From Brevibacterium sp. 239c (lineage in GTDB: Bacteria; Actinomycetota; Actinomycetes; Actinomycetales; Brevibacteriaceae), in contig NZ_FXZH01000010.1 in NCBI RefSeq assembly GCF_900169365.1, positions 1 through 64,000 on the forward strand: a stretch of 64,000 nt of DNA. Direction: 5' to 3'. The translations under genes and the position numbers were made by a program. Shown one piece after another: positions 1-8,380 of this stretch. Every line of letters starts with the position of its first letter. The first letter of the stretch is position 1. Under the pieces are notes generated by a model, which saw only the letters and a list, made by a program, of their open reading frames with translations, was not told the DNA's origin and ran no database searches.

Positions 1-105
1 GCTGGTGTGCACGGTTTCGGTGAGCAGGAGGCCGCCGGCCTGGCCGAGGGCATTGCTGGGTGCGGTATCGATGTGCAGGCGGGGATAGGTGCGGGTAGGC
101 TTCAC
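1..105 (-). CDS. IS1380-family transposase, N-terminal 35 residues only (partial)
   Basis: A GTG start at 103-105 is preceded on the minus strand by AGGAG at a plausible ribosome-binding distance. It opens a frame with no stop to the window edge. The translation begins MKPTRTYPRLHID and continues with a GGLLLTET stretch. I recognise this as the N-terminus of actinobacterial IS1380-type DDE transposases, before the catalytic domain. The remainder is outside the window, so integrity cannot be judged. Family assignment rests on the N-terminal pattern alone. Confidence 0.6.
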   Translation of the reverse strand, partial: MKPTRTYPRLHIDTAPSNALGQAGGLLLTETVHTS

Positions 106-207
106 TCTGAGAGTGCTCCTTTTTAGTGGATTGATGTTGTCATCGCAAACACCATTATCCCTGGTCAGGAGCACTTTCTTCTTGTCGGTCCGGCATCTGG
201 CAGACCC

Positions 208-247
208 TAATCATGAAACCCCGAGGCTAATCATGAAAACTCGAGGT
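208..247. repeat. Two tandem 20-bp direct repeats at the IS end
   Basis: Units 208-227 and 228-247 both begin TAATCATGAAA and end CGAGG(C/T); they differ at only a few positions. They sit at the outer edge of the insertion sequence. They may be transposase-binding repeats, or one may be the terminal inverted repeat and the other an internal copy. Confidence 0.6.
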
Positions 248-250
248 TAG

Positions 251-547
251 ACGTTCCGTCATCCTGACGACCTGTCGATTCCGTCTGCGCTCTACCATTT
301 CTACGCCTACGCCACCGGCCAGGCGACTCCGAGCACTATCCGATACGCCTACATGGATATTGCCCGCGACGATGCTGAGCTCTACCTGCTGCGCCTGTCT
401 CGAAGAAATGACATCGACGCATTGTGCCTCAATGACACGAATACAGCGGATGCGGATGAGGAACGGCTTGACGCGTTGCTAAGAAGCTTCCTCGACGACC
501 ACCTGCCGATCCCCAGCACATTTGAGAAGACGGAGCACAATCAGTGA
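251..547 (+). pseudogene. C-terminal remnant of a Stealth-family sugar-phosphate transferase
   Basis: An open frame without its own proper start runs from the insertion-sequence border to the stop at 545-547, giving 98 codons. It contains FRHPDD near the beginning, then CLNDT (about codon 66) and ends with a segment reading PIPSTFEK. CLNDT followed by a PxPSxFEK-like tail is the conserved CR4 region at the C-terminus of Stealth proteins, which transfer hexose-1-phosphates in capsule or cell-wall polymer synthesis. The catalytic CR1-CR3 regions are missing, apparently removed by the IS insertion. The stop overlaps the next gene (GTGA), so the two were probably one polymer operon. A 64-residue product from the internal ATG at 353 is possible but would lack the active site. 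Confidence 0.75.
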
Positions 548-3138
548 CCGATAAGAAATTTGCCGTAGTGTCCGCTGTCTACAATGTCGGCAGATACCTC
601 GATGACTTCTTCGCGGCGATGGATAAGCAGACCTGTGATCATTCGATGATTGAAGTGATCCTCGTCGACGACGGCTCCACTGACGAATCTCCTAGCCGTC
701 TGCAAGACTGGGCCACAGCGACAGACTATTCAGTCACAATTCTGACAAAGACCAATGGTGGACAGGCATCTGCCCGGAACCTGGGACTCGATGCGGTGAC
801 CGCAGAATGGGTGACGTTCATCGACCCGGATGACACAGTGGCTGACGACTACTTTGCTTTGGTTGATACCTGCATCCGTGCTCAGCCCAAGACTGAACTG
901 GTCATTTGTCATCTAATGGATCATTTTGAAGCTACTGGGGTCATCAAGGATTCCCATCCACTGAAGTACCGGTTCCGCGGAGGCGACCAGCTCGTCGACG
1001 TCGACCGCTTCCCCGAATACGTGCATATGCATGCTTCTTCGGCATTCTTTCGGTTAACGCGGGTAAGTAAATTAGGTCTTCGATTCGATGAGAGGGTCCG
1101 ACCAGTATTCGAAGACGCCCATTTTGTTCAGAAGTACCTGCTGGCTTTGTCAAAGAGATTGGTATTTGTGTCAGATTCGGCGCAGTATTTCTACCGCCGC
1201 CGTGCAGATAATTCGTCAACTCTGCAGAATAGCGCGATTGATCCCGGGAAATACACCGTCGTTCTTGAACACGGATGCCTTGATCTCCTTGAACAAGCAG
1301 GGCCGATTACTCCTCTGTGGTTGCAATATGCAGTCATCTACGAAATCACTTGGACCCTGCGGGCTGAAGAGGCTATGGCTTCGGGTACCTCTGGAATCGA
1401 CTCTGAGACCGCCGCTCGTTTCCACGAGCTAGTCGGTAAAATCCGTCTGCATCTCTCGCGGGAAGCGATTGAAACGTTTCCACTAATCAAGCGCTCCACC
1501 GCGCAGTGGGAAGCGCTGGCATACGGCTACAATATTGAGGAATGGCGCTGGAGCTCGGTAGTCATCGACCACTTCGATGAGGCCCGTCGTCTTGTCGAAC
1601 TCCGCTATCACTTCACGGGCAGCATGCCACACGAGGATATACGGTTCAGAGGCAAACGCGCGGCCCCGTTCGCCAGCAAGACACGGAGCTTTAACTATCT
1701 GCAAAGGACACTCCTTCATGAGCGGATTATCTGGGTACCCGTCGATGGAACTTTGGAGATTCGTCTTGATGGGCAATCGGTGCCGTTGACGTTTGAGTGG
1801 CCAAAACCCAAACAGTTCTCAGTTCGACCAGCCGCGGTTCAATCGCTTAGAGGCTCGCGAATACCACTCTCCAAACAGAAGAAGCGAAGGAAAACGGCTA
1901 CGGGGAGCGACCGCGCAGTGTCTGCACTTGCCCGTGCGGAACCGATCCGTAGGCTCTTTGCCGGAGCCTGGGTACTGATGGATCGGGATGTGAACTGCAA
2001 CGACAACGCCGAACATCTGTTCCGCTATCTGCGGAAACGACGGCGAGACATTAACGCCTGGTTCGTCGTGGAGAAGGACTCACCCGGTTGGAAGCGTCTG
2101 CGAGCCGAAGGGTTCAAACGATTGATCCCGTATGGATCGACTTTGTGGAGAGCCTTATGCCTCAACGCTCGATTCTTGGTGTCGTCCCACGCTGATCGGT
2201 ATGTTTCCAATCCTTTTGTGCTCTCAAACGGTGAAAAGCCACGATGGAGATTTGTTTTTCTGCAGCATGGCGTGACCAAAGATGACATATCGCGTTGGCT
2301 CAACAGCAAAGACATTGCGGGAATGGTGGCGTCGACCGTTGACGAATATGCCTCTATCGCGGGGGACAACTCCCCCTATATTCTCAGTTCCAAAGAGGTC
2401 GCACTGACAGGTATGCCTCGCTACGATGTTCTGGCGAAGAAGGCAGCCGGTTGCGGTGCGGGCAGGCGTAGATCTATTACATTTATGCCGACATGGCGGC
2501 AGTTCTTAGCTGGTAAAGCGGTCGGGCAAAGCAATAGACGAGACCTAAACCCCGAGTTCTTCGGATCCGAATTCCTCCACCGATGGCTCGAATTTCTCCA
2601 ATCTGACGAACTCAAAGAAACGGCCCAGGAACACGGATGCACGATCACATTCATGCCGCATCCAAACCTCGAAGGCTATCTCCCTGAGATCACTCTGCCC
2701 GTGCATGTTGAAGTCGTCACATACGCAGATGTCAACGTTCAAGATGTGATTGCCCGATCGGCGGTAGTCGTCACCGACTACTCGTCGATCGCCTTCGACG
2801 CTGCTGTAGTCCACCGTCCGGTCGTCTATTATCAGTTCGATCGCGATCGTGTCTTTGGCGGGGGCCATTTAACTAGGCCCGGTTATTTCTCTTATAAAAA
2901 TGACGGGTTCGGCCCGGTGGCTGAAGAGCTGGGAGGCGTGCTGGATGCCCTGCGCGCGACGCTCGAGGGTGGTGTCGATCCCGCACCCGAATACCTCGAA
3001 AGGATCGAACGGACGTTCATCAAGCCTGGGAGAGCTTGCAGCGCTGTCACCGAGATGATTGAAAGCCTCGATCGTCCAGTGGCTGTCGGCGACCATCGTC
3101 CGACGCCACAGGCGCCTCAGATCCAGTACCTCAACTGA
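544..3138 (+). CDS. Bifunctional GT2 glycosyltransferase / CDP-glycerol glycerophosphotransferase (TagF-like)
   Basis: The 864-residue product joins two wall-polymer enzymes. Residues 1-320 are a GT-A fold: AVYNVGRYL near the start, VDDGSTD at 41-47, NGGQASARNLG around 71-81 and a DxD-type IDPDD at 93-97. The C-terminal half resembles the CDP-glycerol:poly(glycerophosphate) transferase family (PF04464): FLQHG at about 571-575, FMPHP near 705 and TDYSS near 744-748, which contact CDP-glycerol in TagF. It likely builds a sugar-substituted glycerol- or ribitol-phosphate teichoic polymer at the inner membrane face. The GTG start overlaps the stop of the Stealth remnant by 4 bp. The gene is visibly AT-richer than its neighbours, as is common for surface-polymer loci. 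The donor sugar and polyol are unknown. Confidence 0.88.
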   Translation: MTDKKFAVVSAVYNVGRYLDDFFAAMDKQTCDHSMIEVILVDDGSTDESPSRLQDWATATDYSVTILTKTNGGQASARNLGLDAVTAEWVTFIDPDDTVADDYFALVDTCIRAQPKTELVICHLMDHFEATGVIKDSHPLKYRFRGGDQLVDVDRFPEYVHMHASSAFFRLTRVSKLGLRFDERVRPVFEDAHFVQKYLLALSKRLVFVSDSAQYFYRRRADNSSTLQNSAIDPGKYTVVLEHGCLDLLEQAGPITPLWLQYAVIYEITWTLRAEEAMASGTSGIDSETAARFHELVGKIRLHLSREAIETFPLIKRSTAQWEALAYGYNIEEWRWSSVVIDHFDEARRLVELRYHFTGSMPHEDIRFRGKRAAPFASKTRSFNYLQRTLLHERIIWVPVDGTLEIRLDGQSVPLTFEWPKPKQFSVRPAAVQSLRGSRIPLSKQKKRRKTATGSDRAVSALARAEPIRRLFAGAWVLMDRDVNCNDNAEHLFRYLRKRRRDINAWFVVEKDSPGWKRLRAEGFKRLIPYGSTLWRALCLNARFLVSSHADRYVSNPFVLSNGEKPRWRFVFLQHGVTKDDISRWLNSKDIAGMVASTVDEYASIAGDNSPYILSSKEVALTGMPRYDVLAKKAAGCGAGRRRSITFMPTWRQFLAGKAVGQSNRRDLNPEFFGSEFLHRWLEFLQSDELKETAQEHGCTITFMPHPNLEGYLPEITLPVHVEVVTYADVNVQDVIARSAVVVTDYSSIAFDAAVVHRPVVYYQFDRDRVFGGGHLTRPGYFSYKNDGFGPVAEELGGVLDALRATLEGGVDPAPEYLERIERTFIKPGRACSAVTEMIESLDRPVAVGDHRPTPQAPQIQYLN

Positions 3139-3630
3139 CCGATGAATAGCTCGGTCCTTGGTACGACCAGGCGGAGGGGCCAATCCACGAATTGATCGCG
3201 GGGTCATTTCCCCAGGGCGAACTTCCCACCTATGGCGGAGCCAGCTAACTCGGACGGCTTAATATCCGGTGGTCGGGAAACTCCCGGGCATCTGGATCCG
3301 GTGATGAGTCGGAGTTCTCCACGTTGAAGGCCTCCGGCTATGCGGCTGCGGGCTCCTCGCTACCCTTCTTGATCGGTGAGAGGTCGAACTCCAGGGCTAC
3401 TTGGCCACTGACGAGCACACCACCGGAATCCAGGTTGTTGTTCCACTTCATATCTCAGTCCTTGCCTTGGACGTGGTCGGATCCTTCGAACTCGGCGCGT
3501 AGATTCCCGAAAGAATCGAAGTCGATGTGTTCAAGTGGAATAGGTACAAGAAGTGGCAACGTCGTCAAAGCCCGAGTTGTGAGACACTCCAATGTGAGAC
3601 AGAGGATCCCCAGCATGAAGGAGTGCGATA
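3139..3630. other. Intergenic region of about 490 bp with possible gene debris
   Basis: No convincing full gene is present between the polymer transferase and the membrane protein. On the minus strand a stretch ending at 3455 translates with plausible protein-like composition (ending GSDHVQGKD). It is followed at once by the small frame 3338-3451. This resembles the tail of a decayed minus-strand operon, but I could not assign a family. Confidence 0.4.
3338..3451 (-). CDS. Possible 37-residue hypothetical protein
   Basis: ATG at 3449-3451 has an AAGGA sequence about 10 bp upstream on the minus strand. It also lies 3 bp beyond the end of another minus-strand open stretch, as in a translationally coupled pair. 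The product starts MKWNNNLDSGG and ends KKGSEEPAAA. It has no signal, membrane segment or recognised domain. It could be a real small protein of a mobile element or chance coding in a degraded region. Confidence 0.25.
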   Translation of the reverse strand: MKWNNNLDSGGVLVSGQVALEFDLSPIKKGSEEPAAA

Positions 3631-4971
3631 GTGGCCAGAAGCGGACAGCTGACGAAGGATGCTGATCGGGCGGTAGATTCGGCAGCGGTCACTCCGATTC
3701 GCTCCTGGCTTGCCCGAATGCGGTTGAGGTCCTGGATCTTTCGTCCCTTTCTATTCCTGATGGTCGGACTGATCCTGCTCGTGCTGTGCTGGTGGCTCTT
3801 CGGTCTCACAACCTCTGATTCGTTTTGGCGCGAAGCGGTCAGCGCCATCTTGGGTGCCGTGGCCACGATCATCGGTGCAACCGCAATCGCGTTCATTGCA
3901 CTGCGGGAACAGCTGCGACGGGTGGAGGAGAAACGCCTACTCAAGCGATTTGAAGATCTGACATGGAAGCATTCCTCGATCCGTGTCGGGGCGATGGAGA
4001 TTCCGGGCATAGCAGTCGTCGCATCCGCGACTCATGATGCAGGCTGGGACGCGAACACGATCGTGGAATTCGCGCCGGAGGGGAGCCCTCGTGCAACCGA
4101 TGAGTTGACCGCTCGGGCGCTCGATGTGACCTTGCCAAAGCTTCAGGCGCAGGCTGAGGAACGAAAACTCACATTCTTCGATGATGACTGTGTCGATATT
4201 GTTGACGTTGATCTCACCACGATTAACAGGGATGGGAAACGGCGCCCAAAATTTACTTTCACTCCGGCCAAAGCACGCTATTTCGACTTCGCGGTGTCGT
4301 CGAGTCGGTTGGACGCCCCGGTTGACCCCGAGGTCGATCCTTTGCAGCCATCATTGCGGCAACTGTGGGGCCACGGTCCGTCCTCGCTTTTAGAAGTCTC
4401 GGCATTGCCGGCCGTAGCCAAACTGGGGTGCGGAACGGTGGCAGTGACGAAGGATTCACGCATCGTGTTCGGCATTAGGGGAAAGACCTTCATCGCATCG
4501 GATTCTGTTTCCGACTCAGCCCGTCGTTCACTGCATTTTGTGGCCGAAGGGATGATCCCGAAGGATCTCAACCAGGAAGGGCGGGTTGATCCGAAAGTAG
4601 GAATCACTCGTGGACTGGACGAGGAACTCAACATCGGGCTATCGAGTCGCAACATCGGCCGTGTCGCCGAGATGATTTCAACGGGAGTCTTCTTTGATCA
4701 ACAGAGATGGCAGCCGTGCTTCTCCTATCTGAGCAGACTGGATATCACCTGGGACGAAGTTCAGACGGCGGCCCCGATCGCACGGGACGCGTGGGAAGTC
4801 GAGGCACTGATTTCGCTTCCCTTCGATATTGAGCACGCCGGAGTGAGACAGCTTCTGCTTGGAACCCACCCTGATTTCCGACTGGCCTCCAACCACGCTG
4901 CAGCGATGTTGTGGTTCGCGCTTCTGCACAACCACGGCTATCACGTAATGCGTGACCACTTGCTCTCATAG
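3631..4971 (+). CDS. Two-TM membrane protein with degenerate Nudix-like cytoplasmic domain
   Basis: The 446-residue protein has two hydrophobic helices at about 37-59 and 69-91, then a basic/acidic helical linker (REQLRRVEEKRLLKRFEDL). A soluble domain of roughly 340 residues follows. Within it, EGMIP... and RGLDEELNI at about 313-332 follow the spacing of a Nudix box (GX5EX7REUXEEXGU). The REU glutamate is glycine and the late glycine is asparagine, so catalysis is uncertain. A tail near the C-terminus is rich in aromatic and histidine residues. The GTG start at 3631 was chosen because AAGGAG lies about 9 bp upstream. The gene stands alone between unrelated neighbours, with a convergent gene 21 bp beyond its end. 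A short membrane anchor joined to a nucleotide-processing domain recalls bacterial conflict-system effectors, but that role is inference. Confidence 0.65.
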   Translation: MARSGQLTKDADRAVDSAAVTPIRSWLARMRLRSWIFRPFLFLMVGLILLVLCWWLFGLTTSDSFWREAVSAILGAVATIIGATAIAFIALREQLRRVEEKRLLKRFEDLTWKHSSIRVGAMEIPGIAVVASATHDAGWDANTIVEFAPEGSPRATDELTARALDVTLPKLQAQAEERKLTFFDDDCVDIVDVDLTTINRDGKRRPKFTFTPAKARYFDFAVSSSRLDAPVDPEVDPLQPSLRQLWGHGPSSLLEVSALPAVAKLGCGTVAVTKDSRIVFGIRGKTFIASDSVSDSARRSLHFVAEGMIPKDLNQEGRVDPKVGITRGLDEELNIGLSSRNIGRVAEMISTGVFFDQQRWQPCFSYLSRLDITWDEVQTAAPIARDAWEVEALISLPFDIEHAGVRQLLLGTHPDFRLASNHAAAMLWFALLHNHGYHVMRDHLLS

Positions 4972-4992
4972 AGCAAGACGGCCACCTCGGCG

Positions 4993-6201
4993 TCATTTCT
5001 CTATATTGCCGGTCAGCGACCCGAGCAGGGTCAGGACCATGGCCAGAAGCAGAGCAACCGCGGCGGCGATGAAGCTGCCGATGACGGTCCCGCTGAGGAC
5101 GAGGGCGATCAGGGCAGGGCCAGCGATCTGTCCGAGGCTGTACCAGGTCGTCAGCTTCGCTGCGGCGGCGGTGATCCCCATTTGTGTTCCTTCGCCGATG
5201 GTCATCATGACCGCCCCGACGAAGGTCCCGCCGAACAGTGCCGCAGCGATGAGGAGCAGGATCGGGTTGGTGCCGAAGACGGCGAGAACAGCCCCGCCGA
5301 CCTGCAGGCAATAGCAGAAGGCGAGTCCTCGACGGGTGCCGATGCGGGCGGCGACGTTCGACCAGATCAACGGTGAGGCCGCCGTTGCGATACCAGCGAC
5401 AACCCAGGTCGAGGCGGCGGCCGTCTCACCGAAGACGGGCTTGGCGAGCACCACCAGGTAGGTGCCGATGATGATGTAGCCGAAACCTTGGAAGAAGTAG
5501 CCTGCCGTGAGAACTGCCATGGCCCGGCGGAGCCTCGGGGGATCGGCGGTGATGTCGGGGCGATCGTTTGCGGCGACCACCTCGGCGGGCTTGTCGGCCG
5601 GCTTGCTTTCGCCGGGCGCCGGCATGGGCCAGGCCCATGCGATTACGGTGAACACGGCACTGAGCAGCGCACAGATCAGCCAGAGTCCGCGCCAATCGAC
5701 GAGATTGCCGGCGGTGAGGACGATGACTCCGGAGATGAGGATGCCGGTGCCGATTCCGGCATAGACGAGGCCGGAATCGACCGGTCTGCGGGCCACGAAC
5801 GGGATGCGCTGGGTGATGCAGACGAAGATCAGGCCCGAGGCGATTCCGGCCAGCGTACGCACCGATCCCTGCCAGACCAGATTCGACGTCAGGGGGATGG
5901 CGGCCAGGCACAGGGTGGAGACGATGAGGCTTAAGCGGTAGACGCGGCGGGTGGGTTCAACCCAGCCGCGGGCGATGACCAGGGAGCCGATGAAGTATCC
6001 CACGTAGTTGAGCGTGGCGATCCACGCACCCGGAGCCGGACTCCAATGCAATGCGGCGACCATGAGCGGGAGGACGGGTGTGTAGAAGAACCTGCCCATC
6101 CCCATGGCCAGAGCCAGTCCGAGGGTGCCGCGAACGGCGGTGGGATTTACGGTGTTGTCGGCGGTGAAGCCCACTGCCCTGCCTCCTGTCTGTGACGTCA
6201 T
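4993..6201 (-). CDS. YbfB/YjiJ-type MFS transporter
   Basis: The 402-residue protein is a 12-helix major facilitator. Near the N-terminus it carries GLALAMGMGRFFYTPVLP, the signature of the YbfB/YjiJ (MFS_4) group, where G-R-F-x-Y-T-P-x-L-P sits in helix 1. Loop 2-3 reads ARGWVEPTRR rather than the canonical GxxxDRxGRR motif. A central hydrophilic loop of about 30 residues (ESKPADKPAEVVAAND) divides the two halves. The substrate is unknown; members are usually annotated as sugar or aromatic-acid carriers without proof. The minus-strand gene ends convergently with the Nudix-like gene. The ATG at 6201 has only a weak ribosome-binding site. Confidence 0.85.
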   Translation of the reverse strand: MTSQTGGRAVGFTADNTVNPTAVRGTLGLALAMGMGRFFYTPVLPLMVAALHWSPAPGAWIATLNYVGYFIGSLVIARGWVEPTRRVYRLSLIVSTLCLAAIPLTSNLVWQGSVRTLAGIASGLIFVCITQRIPFVARRPVDSGLVYAGIGTGILISGVIVLTAGNLVDWRGLWLICALLSAVFTVIAWAWPMPAPGESKPADKPAEVVAANDRPDITADPPRLRRAMAVLTAGYFFQGFGYIIIGTYLVVLAKPVFGETAAASTWVVAGIATAASPLIWSNVAARIGTRRGLAFCYCLQVGGAVLAVFGTNPILLLIAAALFGGTFVGAVMMTIGEGTQMGITAAAAKLTTWYSLGQIAGPALIALVLSGTVIGSFIAAAVALLLAMVLTLLGSLTGNIEK

Positions 6202-6264
6202 CCATAGGAAACGATGTCATGAAAACGCGGCGACCGCCTCGGCGGGGGCGGATATGAAACAACA

Positions 6265-6305
6265 CGGGTGCCGAGACTCCCGCGATGAGGGAGTGGCGGC
6301 ACCCG
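6265..6305 (-). terminator. Strong hairpin terminator after the dicarboxylate symporter gene
   Basis: An imperfect inverted repeat pairs CGGGTGCCG (6265-6273) with CGGCACCCG (6297-6305). A further inner pairing of GACTCCC with GGGAGT closes it around a 7-nt loop. It lies 30 bp beyond the stop of the minus-strand symporter gene and is followed, reading leftward, by GTGTTGTTT. This fits a rho-independent terminator with a weak T tract. Confidence 0.7.
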
Positions 6306-6334
6306 CGTTGTGGATGGCCTTGCTCAGGTGAGGA

Positions 6335-7717
6335 TCAGGCGCTGACGGCGACGCGTTCCTTCTCGTCGGGCTCGCCGCTCTCGTCCCAGGCACCGGGTGC
6401 CGGCGCTCCGTGGGCATCGGGTTCAAGCGAAAGCTCGTCGAAGGGGCTGGAGCCGTTCAGTGCTGCTCGAGCCTGGTCGAGGTCGATCTCATGCGTCCAC
6501 TTGCCGATGAGCAGGGTGGCCACGGCGTTGCCGGTGAAGTTCGTCAGGGCGCGGCACTCGGACATGAACTTGTCGATGCCGACGATGACGCCCATGCCGT
6601 CGAGGAGCTCGGGGCGGTGTGACTGCAGGCCGGCGGCCAGGGTCGCCAGGCCCGCACCGGAGACTCCGGCAGCACCCTTCGACGCGATGATCATGAACAC
6701 CAGCAGTGAGATCTGCTCGGGCAGGCTCATCGGCATGCCCATCGCCGTGGAGACGAACAGGGACGCCATGGTCAGATAGATCGCGGTGCCGTCGAGGTTG
6801 AACGAATAGCCGGTGGGCACGGTGATGCCGACGACCGGCTTCGAGACCCCGGCGTGCTCCATCTTCGCGATCAGACGCGGCAGTGCCGACTCCGAGGATG
6901 AGGTGGAGAAGATGAGCAGGAACTCACGGGCCAGGTATTTGAGCAGCAGGAAGATGTTGAGCCCGGTGACGACCTTGAGCATGGTGCCGAGGACGACGCT
7001 GATGAACAGCGCACAGGTGAGGTAGAAGGCACCCATGAGGATGGCCATCGACCCGATCGCAGCCCACCCGGTCTTGCCGACGACGGCAGCGATGGCACCG
7101 AAGGCACCGACAGGGGCGGCCCACATGATCATCATCATGAGCTTGAAGACCACGGCCTGGATGTGGCGGATGCCGGTGAGGACGGGCTGACCGGCCTTGC
7201 CCATCGACTGCAGGGCGAAACCGACGAGGAGCGCGAGAACCAAGGTCGGCAGGACCGGGATGTCGCCCGGGATGAGGCTCATCAGGAAGCCGACCATGCC
7301 GCCGTCATCGTCACCGCCGCCGGCCGCTTCATAGGGCTTGAGGTGCAGGCCCTCGCCGGGGTGGATGAGGTTGCCGACGAGGAGTCCGATGATCAGGGCG
7401 AATGTCGCCATGATGAGGAAGTAGATCAGCGCGATTCCGCCGACCTTGCCGACGGTGGCCGCCTTTGCCACCGAGCCGACGCCGAGGACGATCGTGCAGA
7501 AGATGATCGGTGCGATGATCATCTTGATCAGTGCCACGAAGGCGGTGCCCAAGGGTTCGAGGGCGATGCCGGCATCAGGGGCGATGAGCCCGATGGCCGC
7601 GCCGACGAAGACGGCGATGATGACCATGATGTAGAGCCAGTGGGTGCGGTCCTTCTTGCGGGGTGCCGGCGTTCCGCCGATATCCCCGGTTCCAATGTCT
7701 TTTGGCAACGCTGCCAT
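6335..7717 (-). CDS. dctA: C4-dicarboxylate:cation symporter (DAACS family, DctA-like)
   Basis: The 460-residue product has the DAACS fold with about eight hydrophobic segments. It shows a serine-rich reentrant loop STSSSESALPRLIAKME and the helix-7 motif FNLDGTAIYLTMASLFV, followed by SKGAAGVSGAGL; these bind substrate and Na+ or H+. Such carriers import succinate, fumarate, malate or glutamate/aspartate. I placed the start at 7717 (MAALPKD), not the upstream ATG at 7771, because AAGGAGGAGAC lies directly before it. The gene is divergent from a DcuS/DcuR-like two-component pair, which probably controls it. That linkage favours C4-dicarboxylates over amino acids as substrate. Confidence 0.88.
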   Translation of the reverse strand: MAALPKDIGTGDIGGTPAPRKKDRTHWLYIMVIIAVFVGAAIGLIAPDAGIALEPLGTAFVALIKMIIAPIIFCTIVLGVGSVAKAATVGKVGGIALIYFLIMATFALIIGLLVGNLIHPGEGLHLKPYEAAGGGDDDGGMVGFLMSLIPGDIPVLPTLVLALLVGFALQSMGKAGQPVLTGIRHIQAVVFKLMMMIMWAAPVGAFGAIAAVVGKTGWAAIGSMAILMGAFYLTCALFISVVLGTMLKVVTGLNIFLLLKYLAREFLLIFSTSSSESALPRLIAKMEHAGVSKPVVGITVPTGYSFNLDGTAIYLTMASLFVSTAMGMPMSLPEQISLLVFMIIASKGAAGVSGAGLATLAAGLQSHRPELLDGMGVIVGIDKFMSECRALTNFTGNAVATLLIGKWTHEIDLDQARAALNGSSPFDELSLEPDAHGAPAPGAWDESGEPDEKERVAVSA

Positions 7718-7908
7718 GTCTCCTCCTTGAGAGAGTGTGCTCGCGACGTCTGGTCGCGAAGAATTTCTCAATGAGCATTCCAGAGACTGTGACGGCTGTC
7801 TCGGTTGCGTTCATAGTGTTCATGGACACAGTCGGCAGGTCGGCTAGTCTGGGGTTTGTCGGTCACGATCAGGTGGCCGCGAGCCATGACGATATGAAGG
7901 GACAGCTC

Positions 7909-8337
7909 ATGAAACTCGATACAGCACTTCTGCGCGCCATCCCGGGTGCGTTCATTCTGAACTCCGGCATCGGCAAGCTCGGCATGGACGAAACCACGGC
8001 GGGTGGCCTGCAGCAGATGGCCGCCAACGGTGTCCCCATGGTCGAGAACATGACCCCCGCCCAGTTCGGGAAGTTCCTGTCCTACGGTGAGATCGCCGTC
8101 GGTGCCGCACTGCTGCTGCCCTTCGTTCCCACCCGCATCGCCGGAGCCGCGCTGACCACGTTCTCCGCCGGTCTCGTCGCGAACTACTTCTCCATTGACT
8201 CCATGACCAAGGACGACGGCATCCGCCCTTCCGAGGACGGTACCGCCGTGGCCAAGGACACCTGGCTGGCTGCCATCGGTGTCTCACTGATGCTTGCCAG
8301 CGGATCGAAGAAGAAAAAGAAGAAGTCCAAGAAGTAA
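7909..8337 (+). CDS. Small DoxX-like membrane protein
   Basis: The 142-residue protein begins MKLDTALLRAIPGAFILNSGIGKLG, typical of DoxX-like membrane proteins where an N-terminal helix ends in N-S-G-x-x-K. About four hydrophobic segments follow (FGKFLSYGEIAVGAALLLPF; RIAGAALTTFSAGLVANYF; TWLAAIGVSLMLA). It ends in a lysine-rich tail KKKKKKSKK. The start at 7909 was chosen for the upstream AAGGGACAG. It is 43 bp before the sensor kinase and may be co-transcribed with it. No specific function is known for this subgroup. Confidence 0.75.
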   Translation: MKLDTALLRAIPGAFILNSGIGKLGMDETTAGGLQQMAANGVPMVENMTPAQFGKFLSYGEIAVGAALLLPFVPTRIAGAALTTFSAGLVANYFSIDSMTKDDGIRPSEDGTAVAKDTWLAAIGVSLMLASGSKKKKKKSKK

Positions 8338-8380
8338 TCGTCGACGATCTCGTCATCGACGAAGGGACAGTTGGATAGTG

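Larger units (their letters stand above)
1..247 (-). mobile_element. Right end of an IS1380-type insertion sequence (cut by window edge)
   Basis: The segment holds the first codons of a transposase reading leftward out of the window, followed by about 140 bp of non-coding end sequence. The outer end is probably near 246-250, because from about 251 a different coding frame (a Stealth-type fragment) begins abruptly. Read leftward the end starts CCTCGAG, as expected for an IS1380-like terminus, but the opposite inverted repeat lies outside the window. The exact boundary and target duplication are therefore inferred. Confidence 0.6.

Noticed and set aside
3324-3665. Plus-strand 113-codon frame in the gap before the Nudix-like gene
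   Set aside because: It has no ribosome-binding site, no domain and overlaps the supported start of the next gene.
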